Below are positions 1 to 8,602 of a stretch of 58,851 bases of DNA, in pieces; the first letter of the stretch is position 1; the number at the start of each line of letters is the position of its first letter. The notes below the pieces were generated by a model. It saw only the letters and a program-made list of their open reading frames with translations, was not told the origin of the DNA and did not search any database. The DNA comes from Endomicrobiia bacterium (lineage in GTDB: Bacteria > Elusimicrobiota > Endomicrobiia > Endomicrobiales > Endomicrobiaceae). A program made the position numbers and the translations under genes. The stretch is taken from contig WRNH01000002.1 of assembly GCA_009776745.1 (NCBI GenBank), positions 1-58,851 on the forward strand. The letters run 5' to 3'.

Positions 1-2
1 GT

Positions 3-91
3 GTCATTCCCGTGAAAACGGGAATCCATTTTTGTCGTTATCGTCGGACACATTTAAAAGCAGCATGGATACCCGTTTTCACGGGTATGAC
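3..91. repeat. Imperfect inverted repeat, MITE-like
   Basis: Two arms of about 27 bases (3-29 and 65-91) are near reverse complements. Each begins or ends with the gtcattcccg/cgggtatgac type sequence and holds a small internal hairpin (cccgtgaaaacggg). A 35-base spacer separates them. This resembles the gtcattcc...ggaat intergenic repeats common in bacterial genomes. It lies downstream of argS (minus strand). No coding potential was seen. Confidence 0.7.
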
Positions 92-133
92 AAAATTGGG
101 TCTTTAGAGAAACTCAATTCGTAATTGCCGTTA

Positions 134-1783
134 CTACATTTTTTCCGGAGCGGAAACGCCCAGCAAATCCAAACCGTTTTTTATAATGATAATTACGGCT
201 TCAATAAGCTTTAATCTGGATGCCGTAAGTTTAGGATCGTCTCCCAAAACGCGGCGCTTTTCATAAAATTTATGATATATGTCGGCAAGCTCGATTAAAT
301 ATGCCGTTAAATGATGAGGGCTCATTGTTTTTTCGCAAAGAACCAAAGTATCGCAGAAAGCCGCAAGCTGTTTTATCAAATCTCTTTCTTCTTTTGTGTC
401 CAAAAGCGAAAAGTCGGATTTCGCGTCCAAATCGGTTATGGTCTTGCTTTCCCTGAAAATAGAATGACATCTGGCATTCACATACTGAACGTAAAAAACC
501 GGATTTTCGCTTGACTGCTTTTTGGCGAGCTCCAAATCAAAATCAAGCTGCGAATCCGGCGCACGCAGCAAAAAGAAAAATCTGCAGGCGTCTTTTCCTA
601 CTTCATCTACGACTTCTTTCAAAGTTATAAATTCGCCGCTCCTTGTAGACATGGCAGCCGGCTGTCCGTTTCTTACAAGAGAAACAAGCTGGTATAAAAG
701 AACTTTCAAAGCTTCTTTTGAAAAACCCAGCATCTGCACGCATGCCTGCATTCTTGCGACATAACCGTGATGATCCGCGCCCCAAAGATTAACAAGTTTT
801 GTAAATCCTCTTTCAAACTTATTCTTATGATACGCCGCATCGGAAGCAAGGTAAGTGTATCTTCCGTCGGAACGCTTCAAAACCCTGTCCTTATCGTCGC
901 CGAACTTTGTAGAAGCAAGCCACAAAGCCTCATCCTGAAAATAAGCGCCGCCTTTACTTTGCAAATATTCGCAAGCCTTGTCAACCGCGGTTTTTTTCTG
1001 CGCATCTTTATCAAGCGCGATAACGCTTTCGGAAAACCAGCTGTCAAAAACGACTCCGAAATCTTTCAAATCGCTTTCGATCGTCGCCAAAATATCTTTT
1101 ACGGCTTCTTTTTTAAAATCTATATCGTCAATATTTTTACCTTCCGCGATAAGCCTTTTAGCTATATCGATTATATATTCGCCTTTATAACCGTCCTCTA
1201 AAAACGGGAGTTCCTCTCCCTTTAGCTGCGCGTACCTTACTTTCACCGACTCGGCCAATACCAGCATCTGGTTGCCGACATCGTTAAGATAATATTCTTT
1301 CGTGACATTATATCCGAGATGTTTTAAAACTCTGGATAAAGAATCGCCGATCGCAGCCCCTCTGCCGTGGCCTATATGCAAAGGCCCGGTCGGATTAGCG
1401 GAAACAAATTCGACCATGATCTTTTCTTTATTGTTCAGTTCCGAACTGCCGTATTTTTCTTTTTGATCCAAAATCGCGTTAAGTTCTCCGTAAAGGACCT
1501 CATTTTTTATACGTAAATTTATAAATCCGGCTCCGGCTATGTCCGCCTTTTCGACAAGATCGGCCATATCGCGCAAAATTATATCTATAAGTTCCTGCGC
1601 GGCGGTCCTTGGATTTATTTTCATCTTTTTTGCCATAACCATTGCGGCATTTACCGCAAAATCCGCATCAATATTTTTCGGCGGGATCTCTACCGCGAAA
1701 ACAATATTTTCAGCCAATCCTTTTTCTTTGGCATACTTTTCAACTATGCCGCACAGTTTTTCCGTAATTTGCCGCTTAATCAT
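134..1783 (-). CDS. argS: Arginyl-tRNA synthetase
   Basis: Class I aminoacyl-tRNA synthetase that charges tRNA-Arg in the cytoplasm; 549 residues, normal for the family. The N-terminal Add-1 domain leads to SANPTGPLHIGHGRG (contains the HIGH signature), followed by the catalytic fold (LWGADHHGY) and the DALR anticodon-binding domain ending near SAPEKM. The usual KMSKS is replaced by AMSTRSGEF, as often seen in ArgS. The frame stays open upstream to 1876, where an ATG overlaps the nitroreductase stop. I chose the ATG at 1783 because it follows a GGACGG-type ribosome site and matches the usual ArgS N-terminus; the extra 31 residues look non-native. Confidence 0.95.
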   Translation of the reverse strand: MIKRQITEKLCGIVEKYAKEKGLAENIVFAVEIPPKNIDADFAVNAAMVMAKKMKINPRTAAQELIDIILRDMADLVEKADIAGAGFINLRIKNEVLYGELNAILDQKEKYGSSELNNKEKIMVEFVSANPTGPLHIGHGRGAAIGDSLSRVLKHLGYNVTKEYYLNDVGNQMLVLAESVKVRYAQLKGEELPFLEDGYKGEYIIDIAKRLIAEGKNIDDIDFKKEAVKDILATIESDLKDFGVVFDSWFSESVIALDKDAQKKTAVDKACEYLQSKGGAYFQDEALWLASTKFGDDKDRVLKRSDGRYTYLASDAAYHKNKFERGFTKLVNLWGADHHGYVARMQACVQMLGFSKEALKVLLYQLVSLVRNGQPAAMSTRSGEFITLKEVVDEVGKDACRFFFLLRAPDSQLDFDLELAKKQSSENPVFYVQYVNARCHSIFRESKTITDLDAKSDFSLLDTKEERDLIKQLAAFCDTLVLCEKTMSPHHLTAYLIELADIYHKFYEKRRVLGDDPKLTASRLKLIEAVIIIIKNGLDLLGVSAPEKM

Positions 1784-1869
1784 TTTATTTCCCGTCCTTG
1801 AAAAAGTGTAACGGCCACAGTTTCTATCAGCTTCCGAACTTCTGCCTTTTCCGCTCCGCGCTCTATTTG

Positions 1870-2367
1870 TTACCATTTCTCATATTTAATTTTTTCCGGA
1901 TACCATCTTTCTTTTTGCGCAGGCTTTGACGCCGGTTTGCCTATAACCGCAAGAGCAAAAGGCCGTATATTATCCGGAAGGTCGAATAATTTTACAAAAC
2001 TTTCCATTCTTTCTTTGTTGCCGTATATTCCGCACCAAACCGATCCGTAACCTTTTTCCGTAGCCGCAAGAAGCATATTTTGCACAGCCGCGGCGCAGTC
2101 CTGCGGAAGATAGTTTTCATACGCAAGGTTTTCATCGCCTACGGCAAGTATCGCCAAAGGCGCATCCAAAACCATTTGCGCGGCTCTGTGTATCTGCGCT
2201 ATTTTTTTATGCATTTCTTTGTCTTTTATGACGATAAAACTCCAGCAGCGCGTATCTCTTGCCGTCGGAGCCGACATCGCCGCTTTCAATATAAAATTCA
2301 AATCCTCTTCCGCAACCGCGTCTGCTGCATATTTCCTAACGCTGATCCTGTCAAATAAAACGCTCAT
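1870..2367 (-). CDS. Nitroreductase family FMN oxidoreductase
   Basis: 165 residues, a short single-domain member of the nitroreductase family (FMN-dependent, NAD(P)H-using). The N-terminus has the family's typical SVRKY flavin-phosphate motif, followed by SAPTARDTRCWSF (cofactor pocket) and, near the C-terminus, the GYGSVWCG and AVIGKPA segments. The substrate cannot be told from sequence. It lies directly upstream of argS in the same direction: its stop falls within a few bases of an upstream in-frame argS ATG, so the two are probably co-transcribed. Confidence 0.85.
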   Translation of the reverse strand: MSVLFDRISVRKYAADAVAEEDLNFILKAAMSAPTARDTRCWSFIVIKDKEMHKKIAQIHRAAQMVLDAPLAILAVGDENLAYENYLPQDCAAAVQNMLLAATEKGYGSVWCGIYGNKERMESFVKLFDLPDNIRPFALAVIGKPASKPAQKERWYPEKIKYEKW

Positions 2368-2386
2368 AACTTTTTCCTTTTTTATC

Positions 2387-2463
2387 GGAAGACGAGAGGA
2401 CAGAAAGGTGAGACATTGGGCAACCGCATTGTCTTTGTCTCACCTTCTCATCATCCCATCTTC
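2387..2463. repeat. Heptamer-based inverted repeat
   Basis: Left arm near 2387-2418 (gaagacg agaggac agaaagg tgagaca) and right arm near 2430-2463 are imperfect reverse complements. Each arm reads as consecutive seven-base units rich in G and A. The element fills the gap between the TPR gene stop and the nitroreductase start. It belongs to the dispersed class described in the findings. Confidence 0.6.
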
Positions 2464-2464
2464 T

Positions 2465-3613
2465 TTATTTTATCTCAAACGGTATCTCATAAATATCTAC
2501 ATGCGCCAGATTAACGCCGAGAGAATCGGCTTTATTTAAATCTTTGCGCGCGCTTTTGAAATCTTTCCGGGCTTCTTTGACAAGCCCTCTGGCAAGATAA
2601 GCTTTACCGTTTTTAGGCTGTATTTCTATCACTTTATCCAAATCTTTTTCCGCGGCGTCATAATCTGCAACCCTGTTTTCGGCAATAGCGCGGTAAAAAT
2701 ACAGCTCCGGATTTTTTGGAGCAAGATCTAACGCCCTTGAAAAATATTTTACGGCGCTTTTAAAATTTCCCAAATTATACTCTATCGCCGCCATATAATA
2801 ATAAGCCCTGTAATCATCGGGATTCATTCCTGCAAATTTTTTTAAATCGATCAAAGCAGCGTCATAACGCTTCATTTTATATCTTATTTCGGAACGTTTC
2901 AAATATGATTTCTGCGACTTAAAAGCATAATTTTCAATATCTCTGTCCTCTTGCGTAAAACCGCCGCTTTTCAGCTTTCTCTGAACAATTTCACAGTTTT
3001 TATAAGCCTCGTCAAAATCCGGATTCATATCTACGGCCGTTAAATAATCTTTTACCGCTTCAGCATATTTTTTACGCTGTTCCTTCGTAAAACCTCTGCT
3101 GAAATAAATATCGGCGTTCTCCGGTTCAAGCTCAAGGGCTCTATTAAAATCTCTTAACGCGGACTTCAGCCTCCGCATATTCATTTTAGCATTTCCTCTC
3201 GTAAGATACGCTGCGCCGATCCGCGGATTATATTTTATCGCTTTTTTACAGTCTGTCACGGCGCTTTTATAGTTGCCCAAAGCGTATTTTACTGCGGCTC
3301 TGTTCACATACAAGTCCGCGTTCTTTTTATCCAGTTTTATCGCGGCTTTATAATCTTTCAGCGCGCCTGAATAATCACGCAGTTCCGATTTCATATAAGC
3401 CCGCATAGCGTACAGTTCGGCGTAATCCTGCTGAAGCTCAACGGCTTTATCAAGATTTTTCTTTGCGTTTATATAATCGCCGGATTCGGCAAAACGGTTC
3501 GCTGTATTTACGTATCCGACAGCTTCGGCTTTTATTTCCGCATATTTATCGGCGCAAAAAGCGCCGGCTGAAAAGAATATGCTCGCAAAAAAGACTATTA
3601 TTATTTTTTTCAT
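2465..3613 (-). CDS. Secreted tetratricopeptide-repeat protein
   Basis: 382 residues. A Sec signal peptide (KKIIIVFFASIFFSAGAFCA, cleavage near residue 20) is followed by about nine TPR units across residues 30-370, recognisable by repeated A-x3-Y/L-G-x2-A and D-x-A-x-x-L/Y patterns such as LGNYKSAVTDCKKAI and YDAAEKDLDKVIEI. TPRs form helical scaffolds for protein-protein contact; no enzymatic domain is visible. Probably periplasmic or outer-membrane associated. The partner is unknown. It faces away from uvrD across a short intergenic region. Confidence 0.85.
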   Translation of the reverse strand: MKKIIIVFFASIFFSAGAFCADKYAEIKAEAVGYVNTANRFAESGDYINAKKNLDKAVELQQDYAELYAMRAYMKSELRDYSGALKDYKAAIKLDKKNADLYVNRAAVKYALGNYKSAVTDCKKAIKYNPRIGAAYLTRGNAKMNMRRLKSALRDFNRALELEPENADIYFSRGFTKEQRKKYAEAVKDYLTAVDMNPDFDEAYKNCEIVQRKLKSGGFTQEDRDIENYAFKSQKSYLKRSEIRYKMKRYDAALIDLKKFAGMNPDDYRAYYYMAAIEYNLGNFKSAVKYFSRALDLAPKNPELYFYRAIAENRVADYDAAEKDLDKVIEIQPKNGKAYLARGLVKEARKDFKSARKDLNKADSLGVNLAHVDIYEIPFEIK

Positions 3614-3698
3614 TTGTTTTTCCGATACAAGCGCTGCCGTTAATTATACTTAATTCTGAAGAATTTTATAACTTGACTAGCATATTATGCGCATGCGT

Positions 3699-3728
3699 TT
3701 GGCATGAAATGACAAACTTTGATATAAT
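3699..3728 (+). promoter_or_regulatory. Sigma-70-type promoter of uvrD
   Basis: TTGGCA at 3699-3704, an 18-base spacer and a perfect TATAAT at 3723-3728. The expected transcript start (about 3735) is only about 5 bases before the ATG at 3740, so the mRNA would be nearly leaderless; no Shine-Dalgarno sequence is present. Confidence 0.65.
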
Positions 3729-3739
3729 ACATCCTTAAA

Positions 3740-6040
3740 ATGACAAACTCATTGACAGAAAAATTAAACCAATCTCAAAAAGACGCAGTCTTGTGTACGG
3801 AAGGGCCTCTGATTATTTTTGCAGGCGCCGGAACCGGCAAAACAAGAGTAATAACGCACAGGATCGCTTATTTGCTCTCGCAGGGCGTTGCGCCATGGTC
3901 AATTTTGGCGGTGACTTTCACAAATAAAGCCGCTGAAGAAATGAAAAAAAGAATTCACGCTTTGTATCCCGGAGGTCCAAACGTCTTTGTCTCCACTTTT
4001 CATTCTTTTTGCGCTTATTTTCTGCGTGTTGAAGCTTCGAAAATAAATCTTAGCCCCGATTTTTTGATATACGATTTTGCTGACCAGAAAAATGTCATAA
4101 AAGACTGCATAAAAGAGCTTGGCCTTGATGATAAAAAATTTAAACCTTCCACAATAGCCGACAGAATAAGCAGAGCAAAAGACGATTTGAAGTATCCTTC
4201 AGATATGGCTTCAGACGCCGAACACATAGGCGACTTTTTCGGAACAACTGTCGCGAAAGTTTACCGGCTGTACCAAAAAAAGCTTGAAATGGCGCAGGCT
4301 CTTGATTTCGGCGATCTCATAATGAGAACCGTAACGGCTTTGCAGCAGTATCCTGCGCTGCTTGACCGTTACCAACAAAAATTTAAATACATTTTGGTAG
4401 ATGAATATCAGGACACAAACCACGCGCAATACATGCTTGCCAAACTTTTGGCTGCAAAATACCATAATATATGCGTGGTTGGGGATGATGACCAGTCGGT
4501 GTACTCATGGCGCGGCGCGGACATTGCGAACATTATGGATTTTGAAAAAGATTATCCGGAAGCAAAATCCGTAAAGCTTGAACAAAACTACCGCTCCACG
4601 CCAAAAATATTATCCGCGGCATACAATGTTGTTAAAAACAATTCAAAAAGAACTGAAAAAAAACTTTGGACGGAAAATACCGACAGCGGTTCAGTGGCTG
4701 CGGTGAAAAACGCGAATGAAAACGACGAAGCCGCGAAAGTTGCGGATATGATATCTTTAAAGACTAATGACGGCAAATATAAACTTTCGGACTTTGCTGT
4801 TTTTTACCGCACAAACGCGCAGTCGCGCGCTTTTGAAGACTCTTTTAGAAGGGCGGGAATGCCTTATGCCGTTATAGGAACTTTAAGATTTTATGACCGC
4901 GCCGAAATTAAAGATATTATGGCCTATCTTAAGCTTATACATAACCCGAACGATAATGTGAGTTTAAAAAGAATAATAAACATTCCCAGAAGAGGAATCG
5001 GAAAAACATCAATAGAAAACCTTGAAAAAGAGGCTGCAAAAAGAGATTTGTCCATTTGGCAGACAATACCTTTTGCGGCAGAAGCGGGATTAAACAGAGG
5101 AGCAATTACGGCGTTTAACTCTTTTGCCGCTTTGATAAAAGGTTTTATGAGTTTGAAAGAAAATGAAAGCGTAAAATATATAGCCGAAAAAGTTATAACG
5201 CATTCCGGCTACTTAAAAGATCTGGAAGATGAAAAAACTCCGGAAGCTGAAACTAAAATAGAAAACATCAAGGAATTGATTTCGGCCATAGACGATTTTG
5301 AACATCGTTCGCCGGACAAAACTCTTTCCGGATACTTAACGCAGATAGCCTTGGTAAGCGATATAGACACGCTGGATGAATCGCAGGGAAAAATAACTCT
5401 TATGACTCTGCATTTGGCAAAAGGACTTGAGTTCGAAAACGTTTTTATTTGCGGGCTTGAAGAAGGTTTATTTCCTATAGGCGAGTCGGCATTTATTCCC
5501 GAAGAACTTGAAGAAGAAAGAAGGCTTATGTACGTAGGCATGACAAGAGCGAAAAAGAATCTGCATCTTTGCTGGGCATCGGAAAGAACGGTTTACGGAA
5601 AAACCAGATGGAATATGCCTTCGCGTTTTATCGCCGAAGCAGGGTTTAAAGATGAATTCTCCGAAAGAATTCCCGATCAAAACGGTTTTAACCGCGGATT
5701 CAGCAAAACAAAATGGTCCAAAAGCTTGGAGCAAAACTCAAAATTCAGCTCCTTTAATAAAACTAATGCCGAATACAAATATAAAAATGACGATTCTTAC
5801 GATTACATTCCTTCGGATGACGAAATAATTAAAGATGAACCGCTTTATACGCCGGCCGCGGACAACAGTCCGTTTAAAATCGGAGATATTGTTTCACATC
5901 CGGTTTTTGGAAAAGGCAAAATTATAGAAAAATCCGGAGTCTGCGACGATTTAAAACTTGTAGTATTGTTTGAAAACGGCCAATGGAAAAAGCTTCTCGC
6001 AAGAGTCGCGAATTTAACGTCAGAGAGCAGAGAACGATAA
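3740..6040 (+). CDS. uvrD: UvrD/PcrA-type superfamily 1 DNA helicase
   Basis: 766 residues, the full length expected of UvrD/PcrA, a 3'-5' DNA helicase of nucleotide excision repair and replication-conflict clearance. Visible motifs: Q-motif (LNQSQKDAV), Walker A GAGTGKT at residues 29-35, motif II VDEYQDT, motif III VGDDDQSVYSWRGA, motif IV QNYRST, motif V MTLHLAKGLEF and motif VI YVGMTRAKK. The C-terminal IGDIVSHPVFGKG segment is the Tudor-like domain of PcrA/UvrD that contacts RNA polymerase. A low-complexity linker lies around residues 660-710. It is monocistronic and ends base-to-base against the convergent small membrane gene at 6041. Confidence 0.95.
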   Translation: MTNSLTEKLNQSQKDAVLCTEGPLIIFAGAGTGKTRVITHRIAYLLSQGVAPWSILAVTFTNKAAEEMKKRIHALYPGGPNVFVSTFHSFCAYFLRVEASKINLSPDFLIYDFADQKNVIKDCIKELGLDDKKFKPSTIADRISRAKDDLKYPSDMASDAEHIGDFFGTTVAKVYRLYQKKLEMAQALDFGDLIMRTVTALQQYPALLDRYQQKFKYILVDEYQDTNHAQYMLAKLLAAKYHNICVVGDDDQSVYSWRGADIANIMDFEKDYPEAKSVKLEQNYRSTPKILSAAYNVVKNNSKRTEKKLWTENTDSGSVAAVKNANENDEAAKVADMISLKTNDGKYKLSDFAVFYRTNAQSRAFEDSFRRAGMPYAVIGTLRFYDRAEIKDIMAYLKLIHNPNDNVSLKRIINIPRRGIGKTSIENLEKEAAKRDLSIWQTIPFAAEAGLNRGAITAFNSFAALIKGFMSLKENESVKYIAEKVITHSGYLKDLEDEKTPEAETKIENIKELISAIDDFEHRSPDKTLSGYLTQIALVSDIDTLDESQGKITLMTLHLAKGLEFENVFICGLEEGLFPIGESAFIPEELEEERRLMYVGMTRAKKNLHLCWASERTVYGKTRWNMPSRFIAEAGFKDEFSERIPDQNGFNRGFSKTKWSKSLEQNSKFSSFNKTNAEYKYKNDDSYDYIPSDDEIIKDEPLYTPAADNSPFKIGDIVSHPVFGKGKIIEKSGVCDDLKLVVLFENGQWKKLLARVANLTSESRER

Positions 6041-6322
6041 TTACTCTTTACTCTCTGCGTTCTCTGTCCACTGTTCCTCGAATTCAGGCTCTTCCGCGGG
6101 AGCATTCTCATCCCGATATACTTCCTGCAAATTCATGTCTTCATACGTAACTTCCACCGGCTCATTTTTATTATCCGCGGGGGAGTTCATTTTTCCGGAC
6201 TGCTTATTTTTCATTACTGCGCCGACTTTATCCGGCGTAGCTGTGAAGTACATCCCTAAAAGAAGCCCGATAACTACTAAAAATACAGCAATGGTTATCC
6301 AAAGTTTGTGGCTGCCGTGCAT
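6041..6322 (-). CDS. Small single-pass membrane protein, unknown
   Basis: 93 residues. One hydrophobic segment (WITIAVFLVVIGLLLGMYF, about residues 8-26) is followed by a polar, strongly acidic tail rich in Glu, Asp and Asn. Start supported by AAGGAG seven bases upstream of the ATG. No family recognised. It is the downstream neighbour of the RND adaptor gene, separated by a repeat element, and its stop codon abuts the uvrD stop, so the two genes are convergent without a spacer. Confidence 0.65.
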   Translation of the reverse strand: MHGSHKLWITIAVFLVVIGLLLGMYFTATPDKVGAVMKNKQSGKMNSPADNKNEPVEVTYEDMNLQEVYRDENAPAEEPEFEEQWTENAESKE

Positions 6323-6338
6323 TTTTTTCTCCTTGAAA

Positions 6339-6420
6339 TCAGATGATAATAAAGCATGCTGCGCAAATGCAAATACAAAAAACTTTATTTTTACTTATCC
6401 TCCTGCCTTCTTATCATCTG
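6339..6420. repeat. Heptamer-based inverted repeat
   Basis: Arms beginning cagatgataataaagc (6339 on) and ending ttcttatcatctgc (6420) are imperfect reverse complements with an A/T-rich centre. It lies between the small membrane gene and the RND adaptor gene. Same class as the elements near 2400, 32400 and 52000, but the symmetry is weaker. Confidence 0.45.
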
Positions 6421-6443
6421 CCGTTTATTGCTTTTCGACGTCT

Positions 6444-7772
6444 TTATTTTTTAACCTGGGAAGCGGTTCCGCTTTTAGGCGCGTTTTTTTTATTTGCATT
6501 TTGTTTTGAACTGGATTTTTGATTAGCCGCAGCGGCCGTTTTTTTAACTTCTTTTTTTGTTTTAGCCGGGGCTGCGGCGCTTGTTACAGGTTCTTCTTCA
6601 GGCTCGGGAACGATTTTCGCGACATACCTTTCGGGAACAAGAAAATCTATTTTCCTCGGATTAACGGGTTTGCCGGATTCAATACCGCCCGACACATACG
6701 AAACAACCGTCTCTCCTCCCTGAAGTCCCGAAGTAATAAAAGCAAAATCTCCCTCAGTTGCATAAGTTACAGGGACGGTCTCCGCGGTATTGTCCGGCCG
6801 CACCGCAAAAACGAAAGTTTCGCTGCCTGTCCTAAACAGACATGTTTTCAAAATTACTACCGCGTCGGTATAATACGCGCGTTTTATTCTAACCTTTATA
6901 TCTTCTCCGGGAATTATATTTTTTTTATTTTCCGGATTCGGAAATTCAGCCTCAACTTTTACAAATCCCCGTTCGGATCTTTCTTTATCGCTAAACAAAA
7001 CTATCCCGCCGGTTTCCGGATAAACGGCATTATTGTCAAGCAAAGCTTCAACCGGTATGGACCCTTTTCCTATTTTGGAATCAAATTTAATTTTTCCGCG
7101 TAAAAAACCTTCGCGAAAATTGTCAATCTCAACGGAAGGAATATAGAAAGTTACTTTTAGAGGACCCTTCTCGGATATGTAAGTAAGAATTTCCGTTCCT
7201 TCCTCGGCGGAAATTGAAGTTCCTTTAGGGTATATGGAAGAACCCGCTATCCCTGAAATAGGAGCCGTCACTTTTGTGTTTTTAAGCTGCGTTTCGGCAT
7301 CTTTCATGGCAGCCTGCGCTTCCTTATATTCAGTCTCAGCTTTTTTATACGCTGCAGAAACAGCGTCAAAGTCATTCTTTTTCATTGATTTTTTTTCGTA
7401 AAGAGATTTAGATTTTGTGAAGTTTGCTTTACTTTTTCCGTACTCCTGCTTTGCCTTGTTTAAAACAACGCTTGCCCTGTCGTAAGCGGCTTTGTAAGCG
7501 TGTTTGTCAACTACAAACATAGGCGCGCCTTTTTCTATATGTTCGCCTTCTTTATAGAGAATTTCGTTTAAAGTACCGCTGACTTTGGCTTTTACCTGAA
7601 CCCCCGTAACTTTCGCCGGATAAACGATATCCCACTTTACGTCGGATTTTATACTGTCTATGACGACAGCATCAGCTATACTTTTTTTATTTTTATCTTC
7701 ACTTTTAAAACAAGCGGAAAACAGCAGTCCGCATGACAAAGTAACGGTTAATATCAAATCAAATTTTTTCAT
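6444..7772 (-). CDS. RND efflux periplasmic adaptor (HlyD/MFP family) lipoprotein
   Basis: 442 residues. A lipoprotein signal ends in LLFSAC (lipidated Cys21). The membrane-fusion-protein architecture follows: biotinyl-lipoyl half (KVSGTLNEILYKEGEHIEKG), an alpha-helical hairpin about residues 90-165, second lipoyl half (APISGIAGSS), then beta-barrel and membrane-proximal domains. Such adaptors link an inner-membrane RND pump to an outer-membrane channel. A Lys/Ala/Ser-rich tail of about 60 residues is unusual. No RND pump or TolC-like gene is adjacent. The ATG at 7772 follows AGAGAGG; the reading frame extends upstream to 7856 without support. Confidence 0.88.
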   Translation of the reverse strand: MKKFDLILTVTLSCGLLFSACFKSEDKNKKSIADAVVIDSIKSDVKWDIVYPAKVTGVQVKAKVSGTLNEILYKEGEHIEKGAPMFVVDKHAYKAAYDRASVVLNKAKQEYGKSKANFTKSKSLYEKKSMKKNDFDAVSAAYKKAETEYKEAQAAMKDAETQLKNTKVTAPISGIAGSSIYPKGTSISAEEGTEILTYISEKGPLKVTFYIPSVEIDNFREGFLRGKIKFDSKIGKGSIPVEALLDNNAVYPETGGIVLFSDKERSERGFVKVEAEFPNPENKKNIIPGEDIKVRIKRAYYTDAVVILKTCLFRTGSETFVFAVRPDNTAETVPVTYATEGDFAFITSGLQGGETVVSYVSGGIESGKPVNPRKIDFLVPERYVAKIVPEPEEEPVTSAAAPAKTKKEVKKTAAAANQKSSSKQNANKKNAPKSGTASQVKK

Positions 7773-7802
7773 AATACCTCTCTTTGCAAACCAATACCTT
7801 AT

Positions 7803-7808
7803 ATTATA
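7803..7808 (-). promoter_or_regulatory. -10 hexamer upstream of the RND adaptor gene
   Basis: Perfect TATAAT on the minus strand, about 31 bases upstream of the ATG at 7772, giving a short leader that contains the AGAGAGG ribosome site. No convincing -35 hexamer was found at the usual distance. Confidence 0.4.
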
Positions 7809-7882
7809 CAATAAAGCGGCAAAAGATTGGATACATAATAACGTCCCCCGCGTCAAAAATCATTTCAATAGCCGCTCTGCGC

Positions 7883-7911
7883 TTCCATGCCTCTTCTTTA
7901 TTTTATACAAT
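7883..7911 (+). promoter_or_regulatory. Candidate promoter of the nucleosidase-SPL pair
   Basis: A TACAAT -10 hexamer at 7906-7911 is preceded by a weak -35 (TTCCAT at 7883-7888, 17-base spacer). The start codon at 7922 is only 10 bases beyond the -10 and lacks a Shine-Dalgarno sequence, another probable leaderless start. Confidence 0.4.
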
Positions 7912-7921
7912 AAAAACAGAT

Positions 7922-8602
7922 ATGGAATTTAAAAATTTTTTCGGAACATTATCCGGCAATATAAAACAAAACTGCATAATCTGTCAGAGTTGCGATCTTT
8001 CATTATTTTCAAATAACGCGGCAAACGGATTTTTCGTTAAAACCGCGGACGCTGCAAATGCCACGATCATAGCCTTGAAAAACAATTTTCTCGCGGGCGA
8101 CGCCGTTCTTTATTTAAAAAAAACCGCGTGTAAAAATATTTTTCTTTTCGGCGGCTGCGGCGGCTGCGGCGATATCGAATCCGGCGATTTGCTTATAATC
8201 GACAAGGCTTACAATTTTGAAAGCTTTTCAAAAATGGTTTCTTTCGACACAAATCCCGGATATTTTCTTTCTTCGGAAAAGCTTACTTCGGCTTTTTATA
8301 AAAAAAATCTTTATGAAGATTTGATAAAAACCAACTCCGCCTGCGTAAGTTCGCTCCTGCTGGAATCAAAATACGTAAAATGGTTTAAAGAAAACGGAGT
8401 GTGCGCCGTAGACATGGAATCTTCCGTAGTTTTTTCCGCGGCAAAAGAAATCGGAGTTGAAGCGGCATGTTTTATGTATGCGGCGGATCACATAGAAAAA
8501 AATCCTTACGGAGAAATTTCCGAAGACAATTTAAAGAAAAAAATATCTTCCGGCAGAAAAAAACTTGCCCGCATGGTCACGGATTTCATAAATGCAAAAT
8601 AA
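7922..8602 (+). CDS. Nucleoside phosphorylase/nucleosidase superfamily protein
   Basis: 226 residues. It has the PNP/UDP phosphorylase fold signatures: a glycine-rich strand end (FLFGGCGGCGDIESGD, about residues 74-90), where canonical enzymes have G-x-G-G, and AVDMESSVVF (about residue 161), the ribose-binding MES motif of nucleosidases. Likely cleaves or phosphorolyses an N-glycosidic bond; the base specificity cannot be read. The start at 7922 replaces a longer open frame from 7784, whose extra residues cross the promoter region. Its last 11 bases overlap the start of the radical SAM gene, implying co-translation and a shared job. Confidence 0.75.
   Translation: MEFKNFFGTLSGNIKQNCIICQSCDLSLFSNNAANGFFVKTADAANATIIALKNNFLAGDAVLYLKKTACKNIFLFGGCGGCGDIESGDLLIIDKAYNFESFSKMVSFDTNPGYFLSSEKLTSAFYKKNLYEDLIKTNSACVSSLLLESKYVKWFKENGVCAVDMESSVVFSAAKEIGVEAACFMYAADHIEKNPYGEISEDNLKKKISSGRKKLARMVTDFINAK

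Noticed and set aside
1784-1876. N-terminal extension of argS by 31 residues
   Set aside because: Open frame only; the internal ATG at 1783 has a ribosome site and fits the ArgS family N-terminus.
7784-7921. Upstream extension of the nucleosidase-like gene
   Set aside because: The extra residues cross a promoter region and include sequence unlike the family; the -10 hexamer at 7906 supports the start at 7922.
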